A stretch of 64,000 nt of DNA from Paludibacteraceae bacterium (GTDB lineage Bacteria; Bacteroidota; Bacteroidia; Bacteroidales; Paludibacteraceae): contig JALNVE010000002.1 of assembly GCA_023227695.1 (NCBI GenBank), forward strand, positions 21,193 through 85,192, in the 5' to 3' direction. Positions 1-8,852 of this stretch are shown here, piece after piece. Position numbers and translations under genes: made by a program. The notes beneath the pieces are model-generated. The model did not search any database and had not been told where the DNA came from. It was given only the letters and a program-made list of their open reading frames with translations. Each line of letters begins with the position of its first letter. Within the stretch, counting starts at the first letter, position 1.

Positions 1-545
1 TCTATTCTTCTTTCTAGTCTTGTTTTGTCATCCCACATATGAAGATTAGACATAACTTCTGATCTTCTATGTTTTTCTTTTTCGGTATTACAAGCTAATT
101 TTTGCTTGGTTCTAAATTCTTCATTTCTCATCGGATTGTTATCAGAAATTTTTTGGCGAACGTCTGGTCTTTTAGAAACATTATTATCTCCCGTTTGCAT
201 TTCTCTTTTTCGACCCTTCCAGAATAAAGAAATTTTTTCTTTGGACGTTTCTCTTTTCATAGGATTGTCAGAAATCATTCTTTCCTTCATCCTCTTGATC
301 TCTTCTTTCGATATTTTGTGATGACCAGAACAAAACCTTCTTCCATAAGATGTGATTTGACCACAACCACACTGACAAACTTGATCCCATTCTTTGTTTA
401 ATCTTTTTCTTTCTTCTTCTTTGAACTTAAGATATTCTGATCGACAAATATTACAATTCTTTAGATGAGAGTTCCATCTTGAATGCCCGAATTCAATCCC
501 ACAAAAGGAAATCGATGGAAGATGGATTTTATAGACAGAAGCCAT
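1..545 (-). CDS. Homing-endonuclease-like protein, 3' end cut by window edge
   Basis: Starts at ATG 545 and is still open at base 1, so about 181 N-terminal residues are visible. Residues about 30-75 carry Cys/His clusters (CNIC, CQCGCGQ, FCSGHH) that look zinc-binding. After them come repeated 'DNPM' and 'NNPM' stretches followed by Lys/Ser-rich helices, the NUMOD3-like pattern of DNA-binding tails in phage homing endonucleases. No HNH or GIY-YIG catalytic core is visible in this part, so the nuclease type is not decided. It lies directly behind a nucleotidyltransferase reading frame that breaks off in a conserved motif, as expected for a mobile insertion. Confidence 0.6.
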   Translation of the reverse strand, partial: MASVYKIHLPSISFCGIEFGHSRWNSHLKNCNICRSEYLKFKEEERKRLNKEWDQVCQCGCGQITSYGRRFCSGHHKISKEEIKRMKERMISDNPMKRETSKEKISLFWKGRKREMQTGDNNVSKRPDVRQKISDNNPMRNEEFRTKQKLACNTEKEKHRRSEVMSNLHMWDDKTRLERRI

Positions 546-558
546 ATTAATTCTCTGT

Positions 559-584
559 TTTTGATAATTTAAATATTATCAAAA
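559..584. other. Perfect 10-bp hairpin at gene/endonuclease junction
   Basis: Bases 559-568 pair perfectly with 575-584 (TTTTGATAAT arms, 6-base loop). It lies between the broken nucleotidyltransferase frame, whose stop falls in the loop, and the start of the endonuclease-like gene at 545. It could be a terminator, part of an intron or element end, or a structure that keeps the endonuclease message silent. Confidence 0.4.
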
Positions 585-721
585 GAAATAACATATCCTC
601 CAACAGCCCATACATGACCATTAAATCTAGTCGATGGTAAAAACTCTTTTAGTAATCTTTCAACTTCCTGTTCGGCAGTAGAAGATATGATTTTTTTGGC
701 TATTTTGTTTATATCAATCAC
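569..721 (-). pseudogene. 5' piece of a nucleotidyltransferase (CCA/poly(A) polymerase-like), interrupted
   Basis: Starts at GTG 721 (GTGA overlap with the GIY-YIG gene stop) and gives 50 residues. Residues 34-44 read FNGHVWAVGGYV, which matches the start of class II nucleotidyltransferases, where 'VGGxVRD' opens the catalytic domain. After VGGYV the similarity stops and the frame ends six codons later at 569, in front of an endonuclease-like gene. The break inside the motif means this is either exon 1 of a split gene or a 5' end displaced by a mobile endonuclease. The rest of the gene should lie left of the window. The family call rests on one short motif. Confidence 0.5.
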
Positions 722-1578
722 AGAAAATACTCCAATCTTTTCTCTATTGTTTTTTTATCTATCGAATAAGCATATTCCCTATAAATAAAGTTTGCTATTT
801 TCCCAAAAGATTCTTTTAAAGATATTTTTAGCTTAATTGAACAAAAAACATTTTCAGGCATTTCGGCAAGTCTTTTTTCAAAAAGCTTGCGTCTTCTTTC
901 TTCACATTGAATTTTAAACTCTATGGATCTTTTCTTCCCGATTAAAGTCTTTGTCCTTCTTTCAACAGCTTCTTTTGTTTGTTTTTTACCTTTAAGGGAC
1001 TGGCTTATTTTTTTTCTAAATTCTTTCGTTTGAGTAAAAGCATAGTTCTTGTTGCTTTTAGATAAACCTAAAGAAATTTTTCTTTTAGTTTCTGTAGAAA
1101 CAACTCTTCCTCTTTTTAGAGGGGCTATTTTTTGTTGGGCAACTTTCATCTTGGCTCTTGTGGATTCGCTCTTTTTTACCCCAGACATTGCCCTAGATAT
1201 TTTCAGTTTAGTGTCTTCTGTCTGGTTAAATCTATGTCCCGAAATGCCTTCTCCTCCTTTAGTCATATTATATCCTTCGGGGAAAAATGTTTTCAACTCT
1301 GAAATATAGTTAATTTCTTTGTCCTGACCCTCTTTTTCAGTGTCAAAATGGTCAATTTCTTCAAATAGAAAATTTTCGAAACCATATTTCTTAATTGCTT
1401 TATGAAAAATACACCTAGAAGGATTTGTGAGATTTGATGCTCTTTTATGCGCGATCCATCTCTTCTCAATCGTTTTAGATGTTATTCCGACATATTTTTT
1501 CCCATTTACAAGATTGGTCGCTAAATAAACAAATCCACTTTTATTTTCGTTCTTCATAGCTATGCGCTCTATGTCCAT
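718..1578 (-). CDS. GIY-YIG homing endonuclease with NUMOD3-like repeats
   Basis: 286 residues. The GIY-YIG nuclease core is at the N-terminus (FVYLATNLVNGKKYVGIT, residues about 16-33, then an Arg in KRWIAHKR). It is followed by Lys-rich repeats of the type 'SxETKxKxSxxxKGxK', NUMOD3-like DNA-binding modules, to about residue 215. The start overlaps the stop of the preceding gene (TAATG at 1578), so translation is probably coupled. An inner Met eight codons later is possible. It sits between a secreted proline-rich protein and the broken nucleotidyltransferase as a free-standing homing gene. No displaced gene end was recognised next to it. Confidence 0.85.
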   Translation of the reverse strand: MDIERIAMKNENKSGFVYLATNLVNGKKYVGITSKTIEKRWIAHKRASNLTNPSRCIFHKAIKKYGFENFLFEEIDHFDTEKEGQDKEINYISELKTFFPEGYNMTKGGEGISGHRFNQTEDTKLKISRAMSGVKKSESTRAKMKVAQQKIAPLKRGRVVSTETKRKISLGLSKSNKNYAFTQTKEFRKKISQSLKGKKQTKEAVERRTKTLIGKKRSIEFKIQCEERRRKLFEKRLAEMPENVFCSIKLKISLKESFGKIANFIYREYAYSIDKKTIEKRLEYFL

Positions 1579-2030
1579 TATTGATTCTCTTCTTTCTTGT
1601 GTGGTAACGGGCTAATCTTTATTTCTGAAAGGAACAGGCATTCATAATCCCCATCCACATCACAATCTTTCTTAAGTTTTTTCAGCAAATTATTCACATC
1701 GTTCGGCCTTGCGTTCCAGTCCTGTTCTCCGTGTTCTGACTTCAACTTGATAATTCTAACAGGTGGCCTAGGCGGCATCTTCTTTTCTGTTCTCGCCGCT
1801 GGCGTTGCCGGAGGTGGAGGATATGGAATCAGAGTTTCACCGCCAGCCATATTAGCGGGAGCAGGCGGAATCTCTTTTCTGACAGGCGGCGGCACAAAAC
1901 CGGCTTCATCACTGCCATCACCCTTAAATAAGTGTTGGCAAAACCCGCAGACATTCAGAAAAGTAACAAAGATAAAAATATTAAATATCCTGTTTGAGCA
2001 CATTCTGCGTCTTATTTCTTTTATAGCCAT
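1578..2030 (-). CDS. Small envelope protein with N-terminal membrane segment and proline-rich region
   Basis: 150 residues. Residues about 14-33 are hydrophobic (signal anchor or signal peptide, ending near cysteines). Residues 46-92 are rich in Pro (PPPPATP, PPRPP), as in spacers crossing the periplasm, and the C-terminus is charged. It overlaps the previous gene by 10 bases and runs into the GIY-YIG gene. Proline-rich membrane-tethered proteins occur as spanin components, but there is no clear lipobox and no classical Rz partner next to it. Function unknown. Confidence 0.6.
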   Translation of the reverse strand: MAIKEIRRRMCSNRIFNIFIFVTFLNVCGFCQHLFKGDGSDEAGFVPPPVRKEIPPAPANMAGGETLIPYPPPPATPAARTEKKMPPRPPVRIIKLKSEHGEQDWNARPNDVNNLLKKLKKDCDVDGDYECLFLSEIKISPLPHKKEENQ

Positions 2031-3001
2031 TTATGACCTTCCGGTAAGCAGTTAACGCGATAGGCAATACCGTTTTGTCTCATAGCTCTAGCCACAGGGC
2101 CTCCACGTCCCTTTTCCATATCTTCTGGACTTATCACTGTTTGAACAACCACTCCAGACCTACCAAGATCAAATTTATCTCCGACTGTAGGCGGTTTTAT
2201 ACCTACTGGAATATCAAGACCATAATATTCTCCTCCTCGTCCTCCCAAGGAATCTGGAAGATATTTCATATATTGAGCCCAATAATTTAATTCCCCAGCC
2301 GCCGTTTTCAGGTCTGGGTCTGAATCGACATCACTGTCTCTATTTTCATCATTCTTCTTATATCTTACGGCATTCGGGTCTCTGTCATCTAGTCTTGGCG
2401 GACGAATTCCTTTTCCTTCACTATATTTGGGTTTGGTTATTCCATCAGCCATCAAATCCTTATCTTTCCTGTTTAGTTGTTGTCCCTGACTTGCGGTTTT
2501 GAATTTGTCCGGACTGAATTCATCTTGATTTAGAAGCCTTTCTGTTAGTTTTTCAATCATCGCTTCTGTCTTCTCATCTCTTAATTTTGTAACAAAAGGA
2601 TCTTGACCCGTTGTAATCTCCGGTACTTGTTGCTGTTTGATAGACGCTTTTGTCTCCTGAACCGGCGGTTCTTCTTGTTTAATTTCTTCATTTGTTTTAT
2701 CGGTATTCGGGATGTCAGTTGAATCTTCTTCTTTTTCGTCAAGCCCTAATTCTTTCAAGAGACTGTCAATGCTGTCTTCCGAAGTCGTATTTTCTTCTTC
2801 TTCTGAAGGTAATTCATCACTTTTGGTCTGCTCTATGGGTTCTGGTCCCGGCGTTTCTGTTAACGCCTGGTCTCCTGGTTTCGGCTGACCTTGTAGTTTT
2901 TCCTTAACGGAATGATAAAGACTAAGGATTTCTTCATCTGTAAGCTCCTTTGATTTCCTTACTATTGCCGCCAAAATTATCTTTCTAAAATTCTTTTTCA
3001 T
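2021..3001 (-). CDS. Hypothetical acidic protein downstream of portal
   Basis: 326 residues from ATG 3001, chosen because GGAGG lies upstream and the portal stop is only 4 bases away; the frame is open further upstream inside portal. Residues 15-35 form a charged helix (SKELTDEEILSLYHSVKEKL). The middle is low-complexity, rich in Glu, Ser and Thr. The C-terminal 80 residues look folded (GRSGVVVQTVISPEDMEKG). Position after portal suggests a head-assembly, scaffold or internal virion protein. No family recognised. Confidence 0.7.
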   Translation of the reverse strand: MKKNFRKIILAAIVRKSKELTDEEILSLYHSVKEKLQGQPKPGDQALTETPGPEPIEQTKSDELPSEEEENTTSEDSIDSLLKELGLDEKEEDSTDIPNTDKTNEEIKQEEPPVQETKASIKQQQVPEITTGQDPFVTKLRDEKTEAMIEKLTERLLNQDEFSPDKFKTASQGQQLNRKDKDLMADGITKPKYSEGKGIRPPRLDDRDPNAVRYKKNDENRDSDVDSDPDLKTAAGELNYWAQYMKYLPDSLGGRGGEYYGLDIPVGIKPPTVGDKFDLGRSGVVVQTVISPEDMEKGRGGPVARAMRQNGIAYRVNCLPEGHKWL

Positions 3002-3005
3002 TTCC

Positions 3006-5162
3006 TTACAATCCTCCAGCTTTAATAATGATCTGTTCGAGAATCTGTTGTGGTGTTGCATCAGAAGGTAAATCACGGATACAGTCATCAATAACGACTT
3101 CACGCTCGTATTTGGTTAAATCATCCCATTGCTTTTCTTTAGAAATCAGTTTTTGGATAATTTCTTCAGGAGAAGCATCTGAAGGTAATTCTTCCGCAAC
3201 GGCATCAGATATGGAATTAATATCTAATTTTTCTTCTTCCGGTTCTTCCTTTGATGGTTCTTGGACCCCTGTTTCCGTTATGGATTCACCCAGTACAGGG
3301 GCTAAAGCCTGTTGAAGGAATTTATTGGACTCATCACTTGTCTGTGGTGCTTCCTGACCACCCGATTCCTGACCACCCGCTTGTCCTCCCAAAAGAGAAG
3401 AGAAGTCTGGTATTCCACCTTCTCCATTTCCTTCTTGAGGCTGTCCTTGTATCTTAAGGTTAAGATATTTCGCGACGATTTCAGAAAAGTTTGATTTTTC
3501 TCCGAGATTACTTGCGGCTTCACTAAGAAGATTACGAATAAGTTCATTGAAACTTGCATCCCGTACCGTGAACAAATCTTTATAAATTTTTTCTTCTATT
3601 TCAGAAACATCCAAGTTGAACAATTCATAAATGATTTCAATAGGAAGACTTCCTTTCTGATAGAGTTGAAACAAATTTTGGAAAACTTCGTCATTATCTC
3701 GAATTGTAAGACGATTAAACCCGACTTTCGGACACCAGTATTTTTTGATCCCGTTTTCGCCGACAGTGTACCATCCACGCGCTTCACAAATAGGAATAAA
3801 CAGCTTATTTTCGAAGAAGTCCACTAGAGTTTCTCTCTCTTGAGTAAACATTGTGTTGAGAATATCCGTGGTTGTCTTGCTTCCTGCATAACTTCCTTCT
3901 CCTGTCAGCATTTCCTTTGTTATTCCCAAACCGACATATATTTCATTGTCAAGACGCTCTATTTCCGAACTGATATCAAGAAGTCTATCCCTGCTGTCTA
4001 GTTTTTCGATGGCATATTCATAGTTTCCTGCAATGGAATAATCCGGTTCATTATAGCTGATATCCCATTGCATACGCAAATCTTCAAGTTCTTCTGGTGT
4101 CGCATTCGGCGCTTTTAAAAGATATTTTGGGGACATATTCCTACTTGCCAGCGCGAGTTGAGTAAACTTATAAAAATCTTTCAACTGAAGGGGAACAAGA
4201 ATCCTGTCGATAATTGACGGACTCACATCCATATAAGGACTTTTGCGTCTGGAGATACATTCGCAAAAACTCCCGTTCATATGATTCCAATCTAAAGCGA
4301 TATATCCGTCGCTAGTAATCGAATCTACAATTTCTTTCGGAACACTGGAAACTATTTCTTCTTCTAGACCGTTATTATTATCACTTATGTTTCCCTGTAA
4401 CATTTGGATGTAACGTCTAGGGCGGTATTCTATTCTCTTTTCTTCGCTAAAACCGATTTCAAAAACAAATACTTCTTCTGGTGGAAGCATTTGTATCCTT
4501 TTCCACAACCTTCTTTCCACATCCCATTCACAAAACAGATACGTCATTCCTATACAGTTACGTTCGTAAAGGATGTCTCCGCTTTTCTGAAAAAGATTAA
4601 GAGTCCTTACCTGGTCTTCAAAAAGTTCCTTTACTTCGGACCTTCTTTCTTCCGGAACAAATTTGGGAATTGTCAAAGTAATTTTGGTTCTCGGCAAATC
4701 TGTCAACAGATCCAAGGCCCGCCCGACAAGGGCATCGCTCCTTGCATACCAGCGAAACCATGAAAATTTTTCCTGAAGACAGGAAGGCCATTGAATTATG
4801 CCTCCGTTCTTCGAATTCATCAATGTGATGAATGACGGGATATCATATACCCCTGATTTTATCCCCAAACCAGACGCATAACTGTTTCTATAGCTTTCTA
4901 ATACAAAGCCGGGGGTATAATTGCTAATCGTAGAAGAATACCCGTCTATCATCATTCCTGCGGTTCTTGATCTTCCTGCCAACACCGTTTTCTTGGAAAG
5001 ACGATTCTCAATGTCGGAAACGTTTTGTTTTGCCTTTCTAATCATATTGTCTTCTATAATCATTTCTTCCCTTGGATGGAAATTAATAGAAGATTGGGCT
5101 TGTTTTAAACCCGCATTGATTTCAGCCATCATTTTTTTTCGAAGCCGGTTTTTCCTACTCAT
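3006..5162 (-). CDS. Portal protein
   Basis: 718 residues. Portal proteins form the dodecameric ring through which DNA enters the head. Portal-like traits are a long middle region with the helix GLGITKEMLTGEGSYAGS (residues about 418-435), followed by FTQERETLVDFFENKL, which resembles the clip/stem region of T4- and jumbo-phage portals. The N-terminus is basic and the C-terminal 150 residues are acidic and Gln/Gly-rich. It lies directly downstream of the terminase block with one short gene between, the usual order. Assigned by pattern and context. Confidence 0.75.
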   Translation of the reverse strand: MSRKNRLRKKMMAEINAGLKQAQSSINFHPREEMIIEDNMIRKAKQNVSDIENRLSKKTVLAGRSRTAGMMIDGYSSTISNYTPGFVLESYRNSYASGLGIKSGVYDIPSFITLMNSKNGGIIQWPSCLQEKFSWFRWYARSDALVGRALDLLTDLPRTKITLTIPKFVPEERRSEVKELFEDQVRTLNLFQKSGDILYERNCIGMTYLFCEWDVERRLWKRIQMLPPEEVFVFEIGFSEEKRIEYRPRRYIQMLQGNISDNNNGLEEEIVSSVPKEIVDSITSDGYIALDWNHMNGSFCECISRRKSPYMDVSPSIIDRILVPLQLKDFYKFTQLALASRNMSPKYLLKAPNATPEELEDLRMQWDISYNEPDYSIAGNYEYAIEKLDSRDRLLDISSEIERLDNEIYVGLGITKEMLTGEGSYAGSKTTTDILNTMFTQERETLVDFFENKLFIPICEARGWYTVGENGIKKYWCPKVGFNRLTIRDNDEVFQNLFQLYQKGSLPIEIIYELFNLDVSEIEEKIYKDLFTVRDASFNELIRNLLSEAASNLGEKSNFSEIVAKYLNLKIQGQPQEGNGEGGIPDFSSLLGGQAGGQESGGQEAPQTSDESNKFLQQALAPVLGESITETGVQEPSKEEPEEEKLDINSISDAVAEELPSDASPEEIIQKLISKEKQWDDLTKYEREVVIDDCIRDLPSDATPQQILEQIIIKAGGL

Positions 5163-5164
5163 CT

Positions 5165-5668
5165 TTATCTCCCCAACCTATTCAAAATTGATTTGTTGCT
5201 TTTAAGGTACGACCGTATTTTCATAAATTTGTTTCTGAACTCATAATCCGATTGCAAAATGTTTTTTTTATCTTCAAGGAAATACCAAAGTCTGTCGTTC
5301 ATTTCTTCCATTTCTTTAAGCGTGTTATCAATATCATTGACAATATCGAGAATTTCTGCGTTCTGGGTTTTCTTTTCCCCATTATCTTCTCCATATCCTG
5401 TGTTTTCAAAATCTGAGACTTCTTCTGTTTCTCCTTTTTGTTTCTCCATATTTTTTTTATTCAGGTTCTTCTTAAAATTTTCAATATATGCAAATACCGG
5501 ATGATGTTCTGGTATCGGCTGTCTGAAAGTATTAATATATGATGCCACCTGAGCGGCTAAAGGAATATCTTTAATGTATGGACTAATCTTATTTAGTTGT
5601 TCTAGAGCGCTCTTTTCTTCTAGCTTTCGTTCAATTTCAGCAACGACCTGCAATGCTTTAATATCCAT
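5165..5668 (-). CDS. Hypothetical coiled-coil protein between terminase and portal
   Basis: 167 residues, almost wholly helical and charged, with heptad-like stretches (residues 105-165). The start overlaps the terminase stop (TAATG) behind the Shine-Dalgarno AGGAGA, so it is translated with terminase. The stop is 3 bases before portal. Position suggests a packaging or head-assembly helper. No recognisable family. Confidence 0.7.
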   Translation of the reverse strand: MDIKALQVVAEIERKLEEKSALEQLNKISPYIKDIPLAAQVASYINTFRQPIPEHHPVFAYIENFKKNLNKKNMEKQKGETEEVSDFENTGYGEDNGEKKTQNAEILDIVNDIDNTLKEMEEMNDRLWYFLEDKKNILQSDYEFRNKFMKIRSYLKSNKSILNRLGR

Positions 5669-7452
5669 TAGAAAAATCTCCTGACATTTCCTGTCCTTAC
5701 GTTTCTTCCGTTTCCTTCTTTAATCAGATTATATCGTATCGCTGTCGCCAATCTGTTTTTAGAGAAGGGATTTCTGACCGTAGGTTTCCTGATAGTCCTC
5801 TTTACGTCATTGTAACAGCAATAGACGCTTCGCGCCCATGCCTCACTGATATCATCATGACACCCCGGACGATCAGGCGCGCAGACATCATATCTTGATT
5901 TAGCCCCTTCTGAAAGTATGGCTTCCAACATGAGAACTTCTTTGATCAAGACAGGATCGTCGTACAGTCTTAATAGTTTTTCTGTATAGAGACTTTTTAC
6001 CACCTCATATATTTCCGCGTTAAATGAGAGACTTGTGGATACTGCTTCAAAGTAATTTATACCCTTTGACTGCATGATTTCTGACATTCCATATGCTTCT
6101 TTGCTATCCATAATTCCTGCGGATATCGGGAATCTTTTATTCACATCTTCGATTTCTTTTGCGATATCTTCCATAAGGAGACGACTTAGGTGTTTGTATT
6201 TATCGCATTTTTCATAGATGGATTGTTCAGCCTGCCAGACATCAGAACTTGCGCTGAACCACACGTTTGCATAATCCAATGTAATAATGCCGTCTTCATC
6301 ATGACTTACCGCCAATGCGGCTCCGTCATTTTTGAATCCGAGATCCAAACCTGCATAATACCGGACCTCTCCTTTCCCTCTCGACGGTTTTATATAGAAC
6401 GGATCTATACAGGAACGAAATTCATCAGGATCATCAACCCATGCCGAAACACTATCACTAAATTCTGCCCCGAATTCCGCAAGAAATCCGTTTCTGTTCC
6501 TTCTGCGTTCCGTTTTTAGATCTTCACTGGTAATAAGATCGGGATTCATCATCGCCGTGTACATTTGAACGCAAAGGATGGTGGATTCCTTTTCTTCCAT
6601 ACCCGTGATGAACTGTTTATAAAATTTCCCGTATTTGGCTTTCGGAGAACTTATGCAAATTACTTTTCCGTCCCCTTTAAATCCCTTCACGCTAGGGGTC
6701 AATCCCTTATAAACTTCTTCACCGCTATATTTTGACGCTTCATTGCTGATAAAAAAAGCCGTTTCATCCATACATACGACTATTGCGTCATGACCTCGTA
6801 ATCCGTTCGAACTGCAACCACCGGTGAGAAAAGAAAGACTGGCTTTATTTTTCCCATTGGCGATATCTTCATCCGTGTAAAGACTAAAATAAGTCTGTGT
6901 CCTGTTACAGACCCTGCTCTTCAGGATCGGGCAGTGATCAATTGCCGTGATCGCCACATCAAAAACAACCCCGGCCTGCTCATCAGTCGGAGCGACATTA
7001 AGAACTTTAATGGATGCCTGTGCCTGTTTACCATAATACTTCGCCGGGTCTCCTAAAAGGACAAGCTTATAAAGTTCGTATCCGATAATGCAAGCCGATA
7101 TCATTGATTTACCACTACGCCTTCCGGCTACCAAAACAAGTTCTTTAATTTTTCTCTTCGGAGTGTCTTCATAGTTGCATCTCTTATTTGTGTGCAACCA
7201 TTTTATGAATGTCTTTTCTGTAAACTTTCCGATGACCTTTTCTTTGACAATATCATAAATGGGAAATTCTTCATTTTCATCAAGAGGAAGGCCGTATAGC
7301 ATTTTAAGGATGACTCTTTGCGCCGGCCTAAGTTTAATTCCGAACCCCCAATTCGATTCAATGAAAGTAATAATGTCAGCGCACTTGCTATTCGGATCTC
7401 CACCGACTATAAATTCATTTGCGAGTTCATTTATAAGATTATCTTTTGCCAT
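5668..7452 (-). CDS. terL: Terminase large subunit (packaging ATPase-nuclease)
   Basis: 594 residues from ATG 7452; a TTG 12 bases upstream is an alternative. The ATPase domain shows Walker A GRRSGKS (about 110-116), Walker B IVVCMDE (about 224-230) and a coupling motif VICISSPKAKYG (about 264). The nuclease domain shows acidic residues of an RNase H fold: GLDLGFKNDG (about 369), GIMDSKEAYG (about 446) and CHDDISEAW (about 531). The enzyme cuts concatemers and drives DNA into the head through the portal. It follows an ATPase-only paralogue with a 2-base gap, and three overlapping genes ending in portal form one transcription unit. Confidence 0.93.
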   Translation of the reverse strand: MAKDNLINELANEFIVGGDPNSKCADIITFIESNWGFGIKLRPAQRVILKMLYGLPLDENEEFPIYDIVKEKVIGKFTEKTFIKWLHTNKRCNYEDTPKRKIKELVLVAGRRSGKSMISACIIGYELYKLVLLGDPAKYYGKQAQASIKVLNVAPTDEQAGVVFDVAITAIDHCPILKSRVCNRTQTYFSLYTDEDIANGKNKASLSFLTGGCSSNGLRGHDAIVVCMDETAFFISNEASKYSGEEVYKGLTPSVKGFKGDGKVICISSPKAKYGKFYKQFITGMEEKESTILCVQMYTAMMNPDLITSEDLKTERRRNRNGFLAEFGAEFSDSVSAWVDDPDEFRSCIDPFYIKPSRGKGEVRYYAGLDLGFKNDGAALAVSHDEDGIITLDYANVWFSASSDVWQAEQSIYEKCDKYKHLSRLLMEDIAKEIEDVNKRFPISAGIMDSKEAYGMSEIMQSKGINYFEAVSTSLSFNAEIYEVVKSLYTEKLLRLYDDPVLIKEVLMLEAILSEGAKSRYDVCAPDRPGCHDDISEAWARSVYCCYNDVKRTIRKPTVRNPFSKNRLATAIRYNLIKEGNGRNVRTGNVRRFF

Positions 7453-7454
7453 TT

Positions 7455-8306
7455 TTACACACAAAAGTCCTCGATGAAATTCTTAAAATTATTTTGAATC
7501 ATGTGTTTTACATCATTTCCAGAAAGACTTCTCGGGTTCATTAACGTAGTCTCTGATCTAAAGATAAACCTTGGATTGCAAAAGCTCGTCATCGGATTTC
7601 CTAAATTTTTCCTTGATGAAAAGGTAAAATTAAGATTGTCCGAATACCGAAGCAATGATGGGCATATCAATTGAAAGACCTTTTTAAAATCAAAACAGGA
7701 TTCAATTTCATCCATCACCACCATATAGTAGTTTTTACCCCGAACAGAAGCGGGTCCGAAAGAATTGGAATCAACGACAACCGTTCCTTTTCGTCCCTTT
7801 TCAATATCTTCTTCGGTTAAGAAGACAACACTGTCAAACGTCTTCGACCCTATTCTCGACTCTAAGAACGGATTTAGTCTCACGAGATTTAAAAATGTAT
7901 CCAATATGAAACAAGAAGAATTGAGGTTAGGACCAAAGAAACTGAAAAAGAATTTTGAACCAGATACAAAGTGATATTCTTTGCAGGGATCTTTACTTTT
8001 CCTTAAGAAACTTTCCAATTCGTATGCCATGACAAGAGATCCTAGTAGTGTCTTCCCGGAACGCCTACCGCAAACAGCAGAAACTAATCTACTGTTTTTT
8101 TCACCGAACAAGATGTTGTTTTCAGACAAATGTTTAAACAGTTGTTTTTCCGTCATCTGACGGGGTTCATAGACTTTTAAAGGGTCTTCTACCTCATATA
8201 AAACACTGTCGTCAAATTCCATGCCGTAAGCAAGCTTAAGGAACATGCGCTGTCCTATGCCAAGTTCTATTCCAAGACTTTTCGTGAATTCGATGATATC
8301 CGTCAT
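7455..8306 (-). CDS. ATPase-only paralogue of the terminase large subunit
   Basis: 283 residues. The whole length resembles the N-terminal half of the terminase next door: a similar opening (GIGQRMFLKLAYGMEFDDS beside the terminase RPAQRVILKMLYGLPLDEN), Walker A GRRSGKT (80-86), Walker B VVMDE (196-200), and a last block NPRFIFRSETTLMNP matching the end of the ATPase domain. It stops there, and none of the nuclease acidic motifs is present. Catalytic ATPase residues are kept, so it need not be dead. It could be a second motor or regulatory subunit, or an old tandem duplication. It ends 2 bases before the terminase ATG. Confidence 0.8.
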   Translation of the reverse strand: MTDIIEFTKSLGIELGIGQRMFLKLAYGMEFDDSVLYEVEDPLKVYEPRQMTEKQLFKHLSENNILFGEKNSRLVSAVCGRRSGKTLLGSLVMAYELESFLRKSKDPCKEYHFVSGSKFFFSFFGPNLNSSCFILDTFLNLVRLNPFLESRIGSKTFDSVVFLTEEDIEKGRKGTVVVDSNSFGPASVRGKNYYMVVMDEIESCFDFKKVFQLICPSLLRYSDNLNFTFSSRKNLGNPMTSFCNPRFIFRSETTLMNPRSLSGNDVKHMIQNNFKNFIEDFCV

Positions 8307-8313
8307 ACATACC

Positions 8314-8841
8314 TCATGTTTTTATTTCGGCTATCTGCCGTTTTAGTTCCTTTCTCCAATCCCCCATGACTTCGGTTAGATTTTGAAAGAAAATGTTTGA
8401 GATTTCGATGCTAAAACCAGACTTGGCAAAGCTTTCCTGACATTTCATCATGAAAAACCTCCAAATTATTTTCATTGAAGGAGAATTCACATCGATGCTC
8501 GATTGGGCGTCAAATTCTTTCCTTGCCATGAAAGCTTTAAGCATCTTATCTACTATTTCTGCTCTTTTCGTAGAAATGACTGAAGAACTTTCTATATTCC
8601 CAATTTCATCAGCCATCGCAATGTTACCAGCAAGGTTGTCAATTTCCCTTACATATTCAGAAACAAGTGAATCAAGGATATCTTCAAGAGTCATATCTTT
8701 TGATGCAAGTTTTTCTGTAAGAGTCTGCCCGTTGTAAAATTCTCTAATTTTCTTATTTTTATAGGAAAGTTTGTCTTTTGTCGTTGCGGGTAATTCTGAA
8801 TTTAAGACCGTGATTTCTTGACGGTCTATATTTTCATCCAT
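8314..8841 (-). CDS. Hypothetical helical protein upstream of terminase (possible small-terminase position)
   Basis: 175 residues, mostly alpha-helical and charged, with a Shine-Dalgarno GGAC before ATG 8841. It lies 7 bases upstream of the ATPase-only terminase paralogue, a place where a small terminase subunit or packaging adaptor often lies. I see no clear DNA-binding HTH, so the role is positional inference only. Confidence 0.65.
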   Translation of the reverse strand: MDENIDRQEITVLNSELPATTKDKLSYKNKKIREFYNGQTLTEKLASKDMTLEDILDSLVSEYVREIDNLAGNIAMADEIGNIESSSVISTKRAEIVDKMLKAFMARKEFDAQSSIDVNSPSMKIIWRFFMMKCQESFAKSGFSIEISNIFFQNLTEVMGDWRKELKRQIAEIKT

Positions 8842-8852
8842 ATTTTTTGTCC

